Source of the DNA: Aquimarina sp. ERC-38
GTDB lineage: Bacteria; Bacteroidota; Bacteroidia; Flavobacteriales; Flavobacteriaceae
Direction of reading: 5' to 3'
Length of the DNA: 64,000 nt
NCBI RefSeq assembly: GCF_026222555.1
Contig: NZ_CP098511.1
Location: 1,283,501 to 1,347,500, forward strand
In this document: positions 39,701 to 48,221 of the stretch, piece by piece
Position numbering within the stretch: position 1 is the first letter of the stretch
Layout: every line of letters begins with the position of its first letter
Notes under the pieces: generated by a model
The model's database searches: none
The model's input: only the letters and a program-made list of their open reading frames with translations
What the model was told of the DNA's origin: nothing
Made by a program: the position numbers and the translations under genes

Positions 39701-40098
39701 ACTTTCTCAAATAAAGCATCCGGATAGGTAACTATGATAGAAGGTTTTTTCTTTGAATTGATTCGGTTTAAAACTTCGGCGCGCAGTAATACGTTGGCAT
39801 TGTCTGTTTCTTCAATTTGATACGGACGACGGTAACTACCGGGAAAAAACAGCACATTTTCTTTTTGAACCAATTGTTCAAGGTCATTCAGATAATAGGC
39901 AGCTTCTTCTTTATCATCAAACACACATAGGATAGGCTTACCCGTAGTTTTAAAAGTTTTTTGAAGGACAAAAGAAAGAGAAGAACCAATCAATCCCTGT
40001 AGAAAAATGTTTTTCTGATTTGTATCAAGAAGTTCAATAAATTTCCGAACGGAAGCGGATGTATCAAATTGATTTGAAACAATTTCTGCGCGCAACAT
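36736..40098 (-). CDS. mfd: Transcription-repair coupling factor
   Basis: A 1120-residue ATPase that removes stalled RNA polymerase and recruits UvrA. Domains in order: UvrB-like N-terminus, the RNA polymerase interaction domain (LEVGDYVTHIDHGIGKFGGLQ), and the translocase with Walker A GDVGFGKTEVAIRAAF and Walker B LLIIDEEQKFGV. Then TATPIPRTLQ, the QMRGRVGRS motif VI, the TRG region, and the C-terminal D7 domain. The ATG at 40098 is preferred to a TTG at 40113. It is monocistronic and convergent with the lipoprotein genes. Confidence 0.96.
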   Translation of the reverse strand: MLRAEIVSNQFDTSASVRKFIELLDTNQKNIFLQGLIGSSLSFVLQKTFKTTGKPILCVFDDKEEAAYYLNDLEQLVQKENVLFFPGSYRRPYQIEETDNANVLLRAEVLNRINSKKKPSIIVTYPDALFEKVVTRKELEKNTLHIALNDKLSLDFVNEVLFEYQFKRVDFVTEPGEFSVRGGIVDVFSFSHNEPYRIEFFGDEVDSIRTFDVETQLSIEKTSKISIVPNLADKSIQESHESFFKYIAPDTILVLKNLEALKHQNDQNFEKAKEAFAKLSGEIKRKSPEELFASSELLFSQLSTFSQVHLSVNHTKEAVKIAFQTKPQPSFNKQFNLLIENLNKNHSAGYTNYIFCVSEQQAKRFHDIFEDADLDVKQYETVVFSAYQGFIDEELKVVCYTDHQIFERYHKFTLKNGYAKKQAITLKELNNLEVGDYVTHIDHGIGKFGGLQKIDVEGKKQEAIKLIYGERDVLYLSIHSLHKISKFNGKDGKPPQIYKLGSKAWKTLKQKTKARVKHIAFNLIQLYAKRRLQKGFQYAPDSYLQHELEASFIYEDTPDQSTATEDVKKDMESERPMDRLICGDVGFGKTEVAIRAAFKAVDNGKQVAVLVPTTILAFQHAKTFKDRLKDFPVVVDYLNRFRTAKQKREVLEDLANGKIDIVIGTHQLVNKNVKFKDLGLLIIDEEQKFGVSVKDKLKTIKENVDTLTLTATPIPRTLQFSLMAARDLSTITTPPPNRYPIETHVIRLAEETIRDAVSYEIQRGGQVFFIHNRIENIKEVAGMIQRLVPDAKVAVGHGQMEGKKLEELMLSFMNGEFDVLVSTTIVESGLDVPNANTIFINNANNFGLSDLHQMRGRVGRSNKKAFCYFITPPYSVMTDDARKRITALEQFSDLGSGIKIAMKDLEIRGAGDLLGGEQSGFINEIGFDTYQKILNEAIEELKENEFAELYDTSNEPKEYVKDTQIDTDFELLFPDDYINNITERLNLYTELNNIKTEEELLAYEKRLEDRFGELPDPAVDLLNSVRIKWIATSIGIEKIILKQQKLIGYFISDQQSPFYQTEAFTNVLKYVQQHPGKVKMKEKKTRNGLRLLLNFENITSIDKALQVLEPFKQEKAEVIS

Positions 40099-40298
40099 GT
40101 AGCTTTTTTGCAAATATACTATTCTACCTAAAAATGAAGTATTTAATAAAAATAATATTTAGCAATAAAAATTTCTAAAAGAAAAACTAACTCTAATTAA
40201 GATTTTAGGATAGAATGGATTGAGCATAGTTTTAATTAAATAGGACTATACATGTAAAAAAATAGTAGTAGTTTGAATTTTGAAAATAATTAAAACCT

Positions 40299-41654
40299 AT
40301 GGGAAATTTAAAATTTGATGTCTTTGTAATTGGAAGTGGTATTGCCGGGCAGAAAGTAGCTGAAAAATGTGTAAAAGAAGGGAAAAAAGTAGCAATAGCC
40401 GAAAATAAAGTACTAGGAGGTGTTTGCTCAAACCGAGGCTGTGATCCTAAGAAAGTATTGTTAGGTCCTACCGAAGTGGTACATGTAGCAAATCGATTGC
40501 TTCATAAAGGTATTTCTGAAAAGGTAAAGACTAATTGGAAAGACGTCATGCAATATAAAAAAGAATTTACTGATCCAGTTCCGGATGACACCGAAGAAAA
40601 ATTGAAAGATCTGGGAATCACTTTGTTTAACGAATCCCCTTATTTTATAGATGAAAACACCCTTTTTGTGAGTGGGCAAGAGGTTAAAGCTGATAAAATC
40701 GTAATTGCAACCGGATTAATTCCTAGAAAATTAGAAGTTGAAGGAGGTCAGTTCACTAAAACCAGTGAAGATTTTTTAAGCCTGGAAGAACTTCCTAAAG
40801 ATATTATTTTTATTGGTGGAGGCTATATCGGGATGGAATTTGCGCATATGTCTGCCCGAATGGGAACAAAAGTAACGGTAATTCAGCATGGAAATTTACC
40901 ATTGACTATTTTTGAAAAAGAAATGGTGCAATTTATCGTCAAAGCTTCTGAAGATCTAGGGATTAAATTTATTTTCAATGCCGAACTTGAAAAGATTGAG
41001 GCTACGGATACTGCTAAAACCGTACATTACAAAGTTGAAGACACTAAAGGTTCATGCAAGGCAAATATTATTTTTAATACATCCGGAAGAGTACCTTCTA
41101 TAGAAAAATTAAAATTAGAAAATGCAAATGTAGATCACGGTGATAATGGTATTAAAGTAAATGCTTATCTACAGTCTATTTCTAATCAAAACGTGTATGC
41201 CTGTGGAGATGTCGCTGATAACGCGGTTCCTCTGACTCCTTTTTCCGGTAGGGAAGGAAAGATAGTAGCTTATAATATTTTAAACGGAAATAGTAAAGAA
41301 GCGGACTTTCCGGTTATTCCCACCGTAGCTTTTACCTTACCTAATATTGCTTCCGTAGGATTATCCGAAGAAAAAGCTAAAGAAAAATACGACGAGATTA
41401 ACGTAATCTGTAAAGATGCTTCATCCTTTTATAATGCTAAGCGGGTAAATGAAAAAATTTATGCGTTTAAAACTATTACGGATAAGAAATCAGGAAAAAT
41501 TCTTGGTGCACATCTTGTAGGCCCGGAAGCTGGTGAAATAATCAACTTATTTTCTATGGCAATTTATAATAACATGACGGTAGATCAGATTAAAGATATG
41601 GTCTTTACCTATCCCACCTGGTCCAGTGATATAGGGAGTATGTTTACTGAATAG
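40299..41654 (+). CDS. FAD-dependent pyridine nucleotide-disulfide oxidoreductase (glutathione-reductase-like)
   Basis: A 451-residue class I flavoprotein. FAD-binding IGSGIAGQKVAEKC is at the N-terminus, and the redox-active pair is in GGVCSNRGCDPKKVL (Cys-x4-Cys). The NAD(P)-binding motif FIGGGYIGMEFAHMSARMG and the ACGDVADNA FAD motif are intact. The C-terminal catalytic His-Pro of lipoamide dehydrogenases is replaced: MVFTYPTWSSDIG has Tyr. This matches a Gor-like subgroup of unknown substrate rather than a true dihydrolipoyl dehydrogenase. It stands alone. Confidence 0.85.
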   Translation: MGNLKFDVFVIGSGIAGQKVAEKCVKEGKKVAIAENKVLGGVCSNRGCDPKKVLLGPTEVVHVANRLLHKGISEKVKTNWKDVMQYKKEFTDPVPDDTEEKLKDLGITLFNESPYFIDENTLFVSGQEVKADKIVIATGLIPRKLEVEGGQFTKTSEDFLSLEELPKDIIFIGGGYIGMEFAHMSARMGTKVTVIQHGNLPLTIFEKEMVQFIVKASEDLGIKFIFNAELEKIEATDTAKTVHYKVEDTKGSCKANIIFNTSGRVPSIEKLKLENANVDHGDNGIKVNAYLQSISNQNVYACGDVADNAVPLTPFSGREGKIVAYNILNGNSKEADFPVIPTVAFTLPNIASVGLSEEKAKEKYDEINVICKDASSFYNAKRVNEKIYAFKTITDKKSGKILGAHLVGPEAGEIINLFSMAIYNNMTVDQIKDMVFTYPTWSSDIGSMFTE

Positions 41655-41657
41655 ACT

Positions 41658-42464
41658 TTACCCCTTTTTCCATTCCAGAAATTTTTTAAACGGATTGGTT
41701 TCTCGGTTTTTAAACCCATGAATACCTACTGAAATAAAAAGAAGTACAGCAGCTACCATGGCGGTCCAGGCAATATTGTCAAATGTTGTTTTATGTCTAA
41801 CGTAGATTGCAACTAGTGCCCATATGGTGACTAGTAAGAATTCACGTAGGTTTCGGCTAACTAATAGATACAGATTTAAAAGAACTACGACTATAATCAT
41901 AAGTAACGTCCACCATTCTGGAGAAATACCCCAACCACTCCAGTTAATTTTAACTAGATATGTGGCAACATTAGCAACCGTTGCCACACTTATCCATCCG
42001 GTATACAAACAAATAGGCCACCAGACACAGGCAATAATGCCAATAGGAGCATCCCAACGTTCCATATTGGTTCTAATCATAATTTGAACTAAAGAAAATA
42101 GAATCCCAAACATAAAGAAGACTGAAAGTCCGATGAAATCATAGGTAAAGGCGATTACCCAGGCTGCATTTAGTAAATTAGCTAGAAAAAACCAACTTCC
42201 GGTTTGCAATACAAAATCACTTTCTTTAGTACTAAAAAAGGTTCTTTTTATCTGATAAGAACTATAGATAATCAGGTTCAAAAAAATCAATCCCCAGATG
42301 CTAAAAGCATATCCGGCAGGAGTAAACAAATTGTCATACTTATCACTAATATCTGCAATAGTAGCATCATTAAATTTAAATACTTGCGAGGCATAATTAA
42401 TAGCTAGAACTAAAAGCACAGACAATGCATTTAGAATAACGAGAGATTTCTTTTTAGTATCCAT
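41658..42464 (-). CDS. TspO/MBR-like tryptophan-rich membrane protein
   Basis: A 268-residue, eight-segment membrane protein. FTPAGYAFSIWGLIFLNLIIY and WPICLYTGWISVATVANVATYL are TspO-type segments rich in Trp. It is much longer than classical TspO (about 160 residues), like many flavobacterial members. TspO proteins bind porphyrins or cholesterol-like ligands; a role in stress or light response is possible but not shown here. It is convergent with the oxidoreductase (3-base gap). Confidence 0.75.
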   Translation of the reverse strand: MDTKKKSLVILNALSVLLVLAINYASQVFKFNDATIADISDKYDNLFTPAGYAFSIWGLIFLNLIIYSSYQIKRTFFSTKESDFVLQTGSWFFLANLLNAAWVIAFTYDFIGLSVFFMFGILFSLVQIMIRTNMERWDAPIGIIACVWWPICLYTGWISVATVANVATYLVKINWSGWGISPEWWTLLMIIVVVLLNLYLLVSRNLREFLLVTIWALVAIYVRHKTTFDNIAWTAMVAAVLLFISVGIHGFKNRETNPFKKFLEWKKG

Positions 42465-42536
42465 CTCCCGAAAATAAAGGATGCAACCGGAGTTAAAGTC
42501 CTTTTTAACTACAAATATGAACAGAAATAGAACATT

Positions 42537-43187
42537 TTATCTGACTAAGTTAGTCACTTGAACCACTTCATGATCTGCAAGGGCATAAACTTCATCCCCT
42601 TCTGTAGGTTCCAGCATATAATTACCCGTAAATTGACCGAAAGCCGGTAAGATCATTTGTTCTTTTGTTTTAAAAAAACAAGGAAGCCGCAACGCTTGCC
42701 TACCTAAACCCTGTAAAGCCACCCCAGGGTGTATATGCCCGCATAAGTTAAAAAATCCTTCTCTCTTTTCCGGATGGTGCGTTAATAGAATAGTTCCGAT
42801 CGCCCACTCTTCTGAAATATGAATATCCAGTTCTTCAAACTTGGCGGGTGAGATAATATCATGATTTCCTGCAACCAGAATAAATTTTTCCTGCATATAC
42901 TGCAATCTCCAGGAAGCAAAAAGATCCCATTCGATATTTAAGGCACTATGAAATAAGTCTCCTAAAAAGCAAACAACTGCGGGTTGATATTCCCGAATTA
43001 CTTTATCCAGTAATTTAAAATTTTTTTCAATAGCTTTTTTAGGTACGGCACTACCATGCTTTCTAAAATGTGACACTTTACCCAGATGTACATCAGCTAT
43101 TAGTAACATCTGTGTTTCTTCCCAGAACAAAGCACCACAAGGATGCAACTGAAAATGTTGGTTATGAACGCTTAGGTTTTGGAGCAT
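42537..43187 (-). CDS. pdeM: Ligase-associated DNA damage response endonuclease PdeM
   Basis: A 216-residue calcineurin-like metallophosphoesterase. The metal-binding motifs are ordered as expected: LLIADVHLGKVSHFRKHG, FLGDLFHSALNIEWD, VAGNHDIIS and CGHIHPGV. PdeM proteins belong to the four-gene ligase-associated repair set, and the other three members lie 0.8-6 kb away on the same strand. In this genome an opposite-strand DUF4160/DUF2442 pair separates it from them. Confidence 0.9.
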   Translation of the reverse strand: MLQNLSVHNQHFQLHPCGALFWEETQMLLIADVHLGKVSHFRKHGSAVPKKAIEKNFKLLDKVIREYQPAVVCFLGDLFHSALNIEWDLFASWRLQYMQEKFILVAGNHDIISPAKFEELDIHISEEWAIGTILLTHHPEKREGFFNLCGHIHPGVALQGLGRQALRLPCFFKTKEQMILPAFGQFTGNYMLEPTEGDEVYALADHEVVQVTNLVR

Positions 43188-43544
43188 TGCGAATTGATTA
43201 TTTCTTTAAACATTGTTAACTATTATGTATAGCTGAATTCATAGTAAATAACATAAGCCTTAAAAATGTTATCTTATACAAAACTAGCTATCGTAAAAAG
43301 TATCTATTATTGTAGATATATGGTGTTTTAATAAGAAATAACCGCATTAAAAATCAATTATGATTTTAATAAATTTGTCGGAAAATTTCTTAAAAAAACT
43401 TTCAATTGTGATTTGCGTTTTGCAAAGGTACAAAATTGTATAGATTTATTTCTTTGGTAAACTTGTAGTCATCTCCACTTTATCAAAACTATTTTCTAGT
43501 TTTAGAATTAATAAACTATTGTCTCGTTTAAATTTATGTAAAGT
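43188..43544. other. AT-rich intergenic region
   Basis: 357 bases between divergent pdeM and the DUF4160 gene. No gene or RNA was recognised. It contains TAAATTTG (43370-43377), a possible -7 element on the plus strand, far from the DUF4160 start. Confidence 0.4.
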
Positions 43545-43778
43545 ATGCCAACGGTTATAGTTATAAGAGGATATCGATTTTTCTTTTATAGTAATGATCA
43601 TGAACCTATTCATATTCATGTAGAGAAAGATAATAAAACAGCAAAGATAAACTTGGTTCCTTTGGAATTAGTAAAGTCTCGAAATTTTACAGCATCAGAA
43701 CTTAAAATTATTCGTAAATTAGTAGAAGAAAATCAATTATTATTTATAGATAAGTGGAATGAGTTTTTTAACAATTAA
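43545..43778 (+). CDS. DUF4160 domain protein
   Basis: A 77-residue protein, intact for the family: GYRFFFYSNDHEPIHIHVEKDNKTAKI with the conserved EPxHIHV. It is coupled to the DUF2442 gene by a 20-base overlap. Such pairs are frequent in accessory regions and are suspected, but not shown here, to form a toxin-antitoxin-like or regulatory unit. It sits inside the ligase-associated repair set on the opposite strand. Confidence 0.85.
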   Translation: MPTVIVIRGYRFFFYSNDHEPIHIHVEKDNKTAKINLVPLELVKSRNFTASELKIIRKLVEENQLLFIDKWNEFFNN

Positions 43779-43995
43779 TAAATCTTTTCAGGCAACTGAT
43801 GTTTCCTTCAATAATGATAAAATGATTGTTTTTTTTGAAGATGGAAGGGAATTATCGGTACCGCTGGAGTGGTTCCCCACTTTAAGAAATGCTTCTTTAC
43901 AAGAACTTTCTAACTGGCGATTTATCGGTCGGGGAGAAGGAATTCATTGGGAAGATTTAGATGAAGATATTTCTATTGAAAATCTATTGAAATAA
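43759..43995 (+). CDS. DUF2442 domain protein
   Basis: A 78-residue DUF2442 protein: ATDVSFNNDKMIVFFEDGRELSVPLEWFPTL and the conserved ending GEGIHWEDLDEDISIENLL. The start ATG overlaps the end of the DUF4160 gene, implying coupled translation. It ends 5 bases before the end of the convergent helicase gene, a very tight packing that leaves no room for a terminator. Confidence 0.85.
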   Translation: MSFLTINKSFQATDVSFNNDKMIVFFEDGRELSVPLEWFPTLRNASLQELSNWRFIGRGEGIHWEDLDEDISIENLLK

Positions 43996-44000
43996 CTGCA

Positions 44001-46490
44001 TTACTTCCTCATTAAAACCGCCGTCATCTTTTTGATTCTGTCTGCTAGTTTCTCGCTGGATAGTTTTTCCCGAATACGATCCGTGATGATCGGGAAGGAG
44101 AAGGGCGTAGCATCCGGGCATTGTTTCCATATAATTTCCTGATGTTTAATTCGCTCTAATGCCATTTGTAACCGACCTTCCTCCAGGGAATGCTCAAAAG
44201 TTTCAGTAATGGCTTGTTGAAATAATAAGTTTTCAGGTTCATGTTCTTTAAAGACATCAAATAATAACTGCGAACTTGATTGTAAGTGTTTATTTTTAAT
44301 TATTTTATTAGGATAGCCGGTAAACACCATCCCCGAGATTATAGCAATATTCCGAAATTTACGACGTGCCATTTCCGTAGCATTTAAACTATGCTGTAGA
44401 TCATTTCTAAGATATTCCGCAGAAAATAGATTGTTGTCCAAAATTAGCTGTACGTCAATTTCCTGATCGGATAAGAGTTCAAATCCGTAATCATTAAAGG
44501 CTAACGAGATGGAGATAGGATTCAGCAAACTTAAACGATACCCTAACAAACTACCCAAAGCTTCGTGAACAAAACGGCCTTCAAAAGGATACATGACCGT
44601 ATGAAACCCTTCTCTGGTTTTAAAGGTTTCAATAAGAAACTGCCCTTCATCCGGAATGATACTATCCCGTTCCTGTCTTTTAAAAATAGGGGCTAGGGCT
44701 TTTAATTCTTTGGTTAACTTTAAAGTTCCGTTAGCTACCTGTTGTCTTCGAGAAGGTGCTACCTTATATAATTCTTCACGTAAAAGTTCGGACATTTGTG
44801 AGGTAAGGGCAAAGCGGCTTCCTTGCCAACTGGGGATTCGGTTTGTTTTTTTTGTAGACTTTCTGACTAATACATGCATACTTTTTACCCGTACCAGCTC
44901 AAGATTACGTCCCCCGTACATAAAGACATCTCCGGGTTTTAGCTTAGAAACAAAATATTCTTCAACATGACCGATAAAACCTCCTTTTACATATTTTACC
45001 ATCAATACCGCATCCCCTACAATAGTTCCAATTTGCAGACGGTGACGCATAGAAATCCCCCGGTGGATCACTTTATACAAACCATCTTCCAGGATTTCCA
45101 CCTTTTTGTACTCATCATAGGTTTGTAAACTCTGACTTCCTAAAGTAATAAAATTAAGTACCCATTGCCATTCTTCATAACTCATAAATTGATAGCAAAA
45201 GGTTTGTTTTACTTCTTTTATAATAACATCCGGATAAAATCCGTCAGAAACCGCCAGGGTAACCAGGTATTGAATCAGGACATCAAAACTATTTAAATAA
45301 GGCGGGCGGTCTTCTACGGCATTTTCTTTTACCGCTTTATGCAGGGCTGATGCCTCTACCAGTTCAATCGCATGAGTGGGTAAAAAATAAATCACACTTT
45401 CTTCTCCCGGCCGGTGACCACTACGTCCGGCACGTTGTAAAAAACGGGCTACGCCTTTAGGTCCACCAATCTGAACAATGGTTTCTACCGGAGCAAAATC
45501 AACACCCAGATCCAGGCTAGACGTACAAACCACTGCTTTTAAAGATTCATTACGAATGGCTTGTTCTACCCAAATACGGGTTTCTTTAGTAATACTTCCA
45601 TGATGCAAGGCAATCTCTCCGGCAAACTCCGGGTATCTTTCTAGGATACGATGAAACCAAATTTCACATTGTGCCCGGGTATTAGTAAATAATAAAGTGG
45701 TTTTACTACTATTAATAATAGGAACCACATCATCCATTAAATGAATCCCTAAATGCCCTCTCCATGGAAAGGTATCCATGGTTTTTGGGATGACACTTTT
45801 AACGGTGATCTTTTTTTTAATATTGGCTTTTATCAATATGGAATTGTGGTACGCTGCCGTATCGGGCCCTAATAATACTTCTCTTCCCTGATCCAGGTTT
45901 CCTATGGTTGCTGAAATCCCCCAGATACGTAATTTTGGGCTGATGGTTTTTAACCGGGACAAGGATAATTCAATTTGAACTCCCCGTTTGGTACCCAAGA
46001 GTTCGTGCCACTCATCTATGATTATTGCGGAGCAATCTCCGAATACTTTATCATAACCTTTGGAGGATAATAATAATTGTAAGCTCTCCGGGGTGGTAAT
46101 CAATAAATCCGGCATGGCTCTTTTTTGAGCTGCTCGTTCTTTAGTGGGTGTATCTCCGGATCGGATACCTACCTTTAATACTGGGCAAATATTCTGAACA
46201 AAACGTTCGGCGGCTTGTTTAATTTCTAAGGATAAAGCACGTAAAGGGGTGATCCAAATGGCTTTTAAGCCTTTTTTATGGGTATTAGCAAAGTCCGGAT
46301 TAGAACGTATGTAATTTAAAACCACCGGAATCCATAGAGCATAAGTCTTTCCACTTCCGGTAGGAGCATTTAACAACCCGTTTTTCCCTTGTAAAAAAGC
46401 TTTCCAACTTTGTTTCTGAAAGGGAAAAGGTGTCCAGCCCTGATTCTTAAACCAGGTATTTGCTATGGTATAAAGTTCTTTTTCAGTCAA
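44001..46490 (-). CDS. Ligase-associated DNA damage response DEXH helicase (Lhr-like)
   Basis: An 829-residue superfamily 2 helicase of the Lhr-core type. Walker A is LNAPTGSGKTYALWIP, motif II is IIIDEWHELLG, motif III is ISATIGNL, and motif VI is FLQRAGRSGHRPG. The C-terminal half contains the Lhr winged-helix and DUF4145-like regions. It unwinds DNA or RNA-DNA hybrids with 3'-5' polarity in characterised homologues. The start is TTG (46490); no in-frame ATG precedes the helicase fold. It is the third gene of the operon exonuclease-ligase-helicase. Confidence 0.93.
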   Translation of the reverse strand: MTEKELYTIANTWFKNQGWTPFPFQKQSWKAFLQGKNGLLNAPTGSGKTYALWIPVVLNYIRSNPDFANTHKKGLKAIWITPLRALSLEIKQAAERFVQNICPVLKVGIRSGDTPTKERAAQKRAMPDLLITTPESLQLLLSSKGYDKVFGDCSAIIIDEWHELLGTKRGVQIELSLSRLKTISPKLRIWGISATIGNLDQGREVLLGPDTAAYHNSILIKANIKKKITVKSVIPKTMDTFPWRGHLGIHLMDDVVPIINSSKTTLLFTNTRAQCEIWFHRILERYPEFAGEIALHHGSITKETRIWVEQAIRNESLKAVVCTSSLDLGVDFAPVETIVQIGGPKGVARFLQRAGRSGHRPGEESVIYFLPTHAIELVEASALHKAVKENAVEDRPPYLNSFDVLIQYLVTLAVSDGFYPDVIIKEVKQTFCYQFMSYEEWQWVLNFITLGSQSLQTYDEYKKVEILEDGLYKVIHRGISMRHRLQIGTIVGDAVLMVKYVKGGFIGHVEEYFVSKLKPGDVFMYGGRNLELVRVKSMHVLVRKSTKKTNRIPSWQGSRFALTSQMSELLREELYKVAPSRRQQVANGTLKLTKELKALAPIFKRQERDSIIPDEGQFLIETFKTREGFHTVMYPFEGRFVHEALGSLLGYRLSLLNPISISLAFNDYGFELLSDQEIDVQLILDNNLFSAEYLRNDLQHSLNATEMARRKFRNIAIISGMVFTGYPNKIIKNKHLQSSSQLLFDVFKEHEPENLLFQQAITETFEHSLEEGRLQMALERIKHQEIIWKQCPDATPFSFPIITDRIREKLSSEKLADRIKKMTAVLMRK

Positions 46491-46553
46491 TGAATTATAG
46501 ATTGGAAAGTAGTACTCGTAAAATTGTGATCTGTTTATTTTAAAAGGTAAACG

Positions 46554-48188
46554 TTAACCGGACACTTTTTCTTCTTCTGCTTGCGGAATCAATTTTTTTA
46601 AGTTGGAAAGCGTATCTGCATCTTCGATTTTTTTATCATGTCGCCAACGTAAAATTCGGGGAAAACGGGTGGCCACCCCACTTTTATGACGACCGGAAAG
46701 CGCAATTCCTTCAAAGGCTATTTCAAAAACCAACTTAGGCACCACACTCCGCACGGGTCCGAACCTTTCAAGAGTATTGCTTTTAATATAGGCGTCTACT
46801 CTCCTGAATTCAGCATCTGTAAGTCCTGAATAAGCTTTAGCAAAAGTAACGAGTTCGGTTTTATCATCATTCCAAAGTCCAAAAGTGTAATCGGTAAATA
46901 AATTAGACCGCCGGCCGTGGCCTCGCATGGCATAAGTTAGTACGGCATCGATAGTTAATGGGTCTACTTTCCATTTCCACCAGTCGCCCTTTTTTCTTCC
47001 TACCTGGTAAGAGGATTTTTTACGCTTTAACATTAATCCTTCAGAGCGTAGTTCCCGGGATCGTTCCCGTTCTTCTGCCACTGCTTCCCAGGTAGTAAAC
47101 TCTAGTTTTTCAGATAATTGTAATAAGAATAACTCAGAGAACTTTTGATATTCTAGGCTTTTCTTATAAAAGTCTTCTAAAATATTTCTTCTTTCAGAGA
47201 AAGGTAAATGCCGTATGTCTTCACCGTTCCATTCTAATAGGTCATATGCTTTTAAAATTACCGGTACTTTAGCTAATAAGGCTTTAGAAACATTTTTACG
47301 ACCTATTCTGGTTTGTAGATCGTTAAAACTACCTACAGTTCCCTCAATAAACGGAAGAATTTCACCATCTAATACAGTTCCGTCCGGTACAAAATCCAGG
47401 AAACGTTCAAATTCGGGATATTTATCGGTAACCAGTTCTTCCCCACGACTCCAGACAAACAATTTATTTTGCCGTACAATCACCTGCGACCTAATACCAT
47501 CCCATTTATGCTCGGCATAAAAGTTATGAACCTCTCCGATTTCTTCTGGGGATTCTTCAATGGCATAGGCAAGGTAAAAAGGATAAGGTTTTGACAGGTA
47601 ATCCGATTCGTTTTCTTGTAAAATAAGTTCGTTAAAGGTGATTTTATCCGGATCCCAGTTTCCCATAAGTTTAAAAGCCAATCGGTCTTCTTCAATATCC
47701 GTAGCAATAGCCAGGGCACGCGTCATCAATTTTTGACTTACCCCGATCCTAAAACTGCCGGTTATTAATTTGCTAAATACAAAACCTTCGTAATAGTTTA
47801 AAATACTCCAGTTTTCGAATAAATATTCTTTCTTCTCCTCATCTGACTTTTTCTTAAGAGCAATAATTTCTTCCAGGAACCGCGTTAAACTTTTTTCCGA
47901 ACTTTGATTGGTGGTAGGAACAATGAGAGCAATGGTTTCAGCCAAATCGCCAACAATATGATAGGATTCTTCAAATAACCATAAAGGGATATTCGCTAAT
48001 TCTGAAGCCCAATGCCTTAATAAAGTAGTATTAACCGGACGAGGGGGTCGGCGGTGCGAGAGAATGGCGATCGTCCAAACTTTATCTTTGTCGGAGGCTT
48101 GTTGAAAATAAGACGCTAAAGCCTGCACCTTAATGTTGGTCTTATTGGTGCTGTCTAGGGTTTTAATTAGTTGTGCAAATTTTTTCAT
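46554..48188 (-). CDS. ATP-dependent DNA ligase (ligase-associated repair set)
   Basis: A 544-residue ATP-dependent ligase. The adenylated lysine lies in AEHKWDGIRSQV (KxDG). Other nucleotidyltransferase motifs are WSRGEELVT, TVLDGEILPF and EGLMLKRKKSSYQVGRKKGDWWKWK. An N-terminal helical DNA-binding domain precedes the core. It should seal nicks in repair beside the essential NAD-dependent LigA. It is the second gene of the operon, 33 bases after the exonuclease gene. Confidence 0.94.
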   Translation of the reverse strand: MKKFAQLIKTLDSTNKTNIKVQALASYFQQASDKDKVWTIAILSHRRPPRPVNTTLLRHWASELANIPLWLFEESYHIVGDLAETIALIVPTTNQSSEKSLTRFLEEIIALKKKSDEEKKEYLFENWSILNYYEGFVFSKLITGSFRIGVSQKLMTRALAIATDIEEDRLAFKLMGNWDPDKITFNELILQENESDYLSKPYPFYLAYAIEESPEEIGEVHNFYAEHKWDGIRSQVIVRQNKLFVWSRGEELVTDKYPEFERFLDFVPDGTVLDGEILPFIEGTVGSFNDLQTRIGRKNVSKALLAKVPVILKAYDLLEWNGEDIRHLPFSERRNILEDFYKKSLEYQKFSELFLLQLSEKLEFTTWEAVAEERERSRELRSEGLMLKRKKSSYQVGRKKGDWWKWKVDPLTIDAVLTYAMRGHGRRSNLFTDYTFGLWNDDKTELVTFAKAYSGLTDAEFRRVDAYIKSNTLERFGPVRSVVPKLVFEIAFEGIALSGRHKSGVATRFPRILRWRHDKKIEDADTLSNLKKLIPQAEEEKVSG

Positions 48189-48221
48189 AGTAGCGATCTA
48201 AAAGTCTGTGCAAATATGGGA

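Noticed and set aside
47215..47520. A 101-residue plus-strand ORF inside the ligase gene
   Set aside because: It lies wholly within a well-conserved ligase on the other strand.
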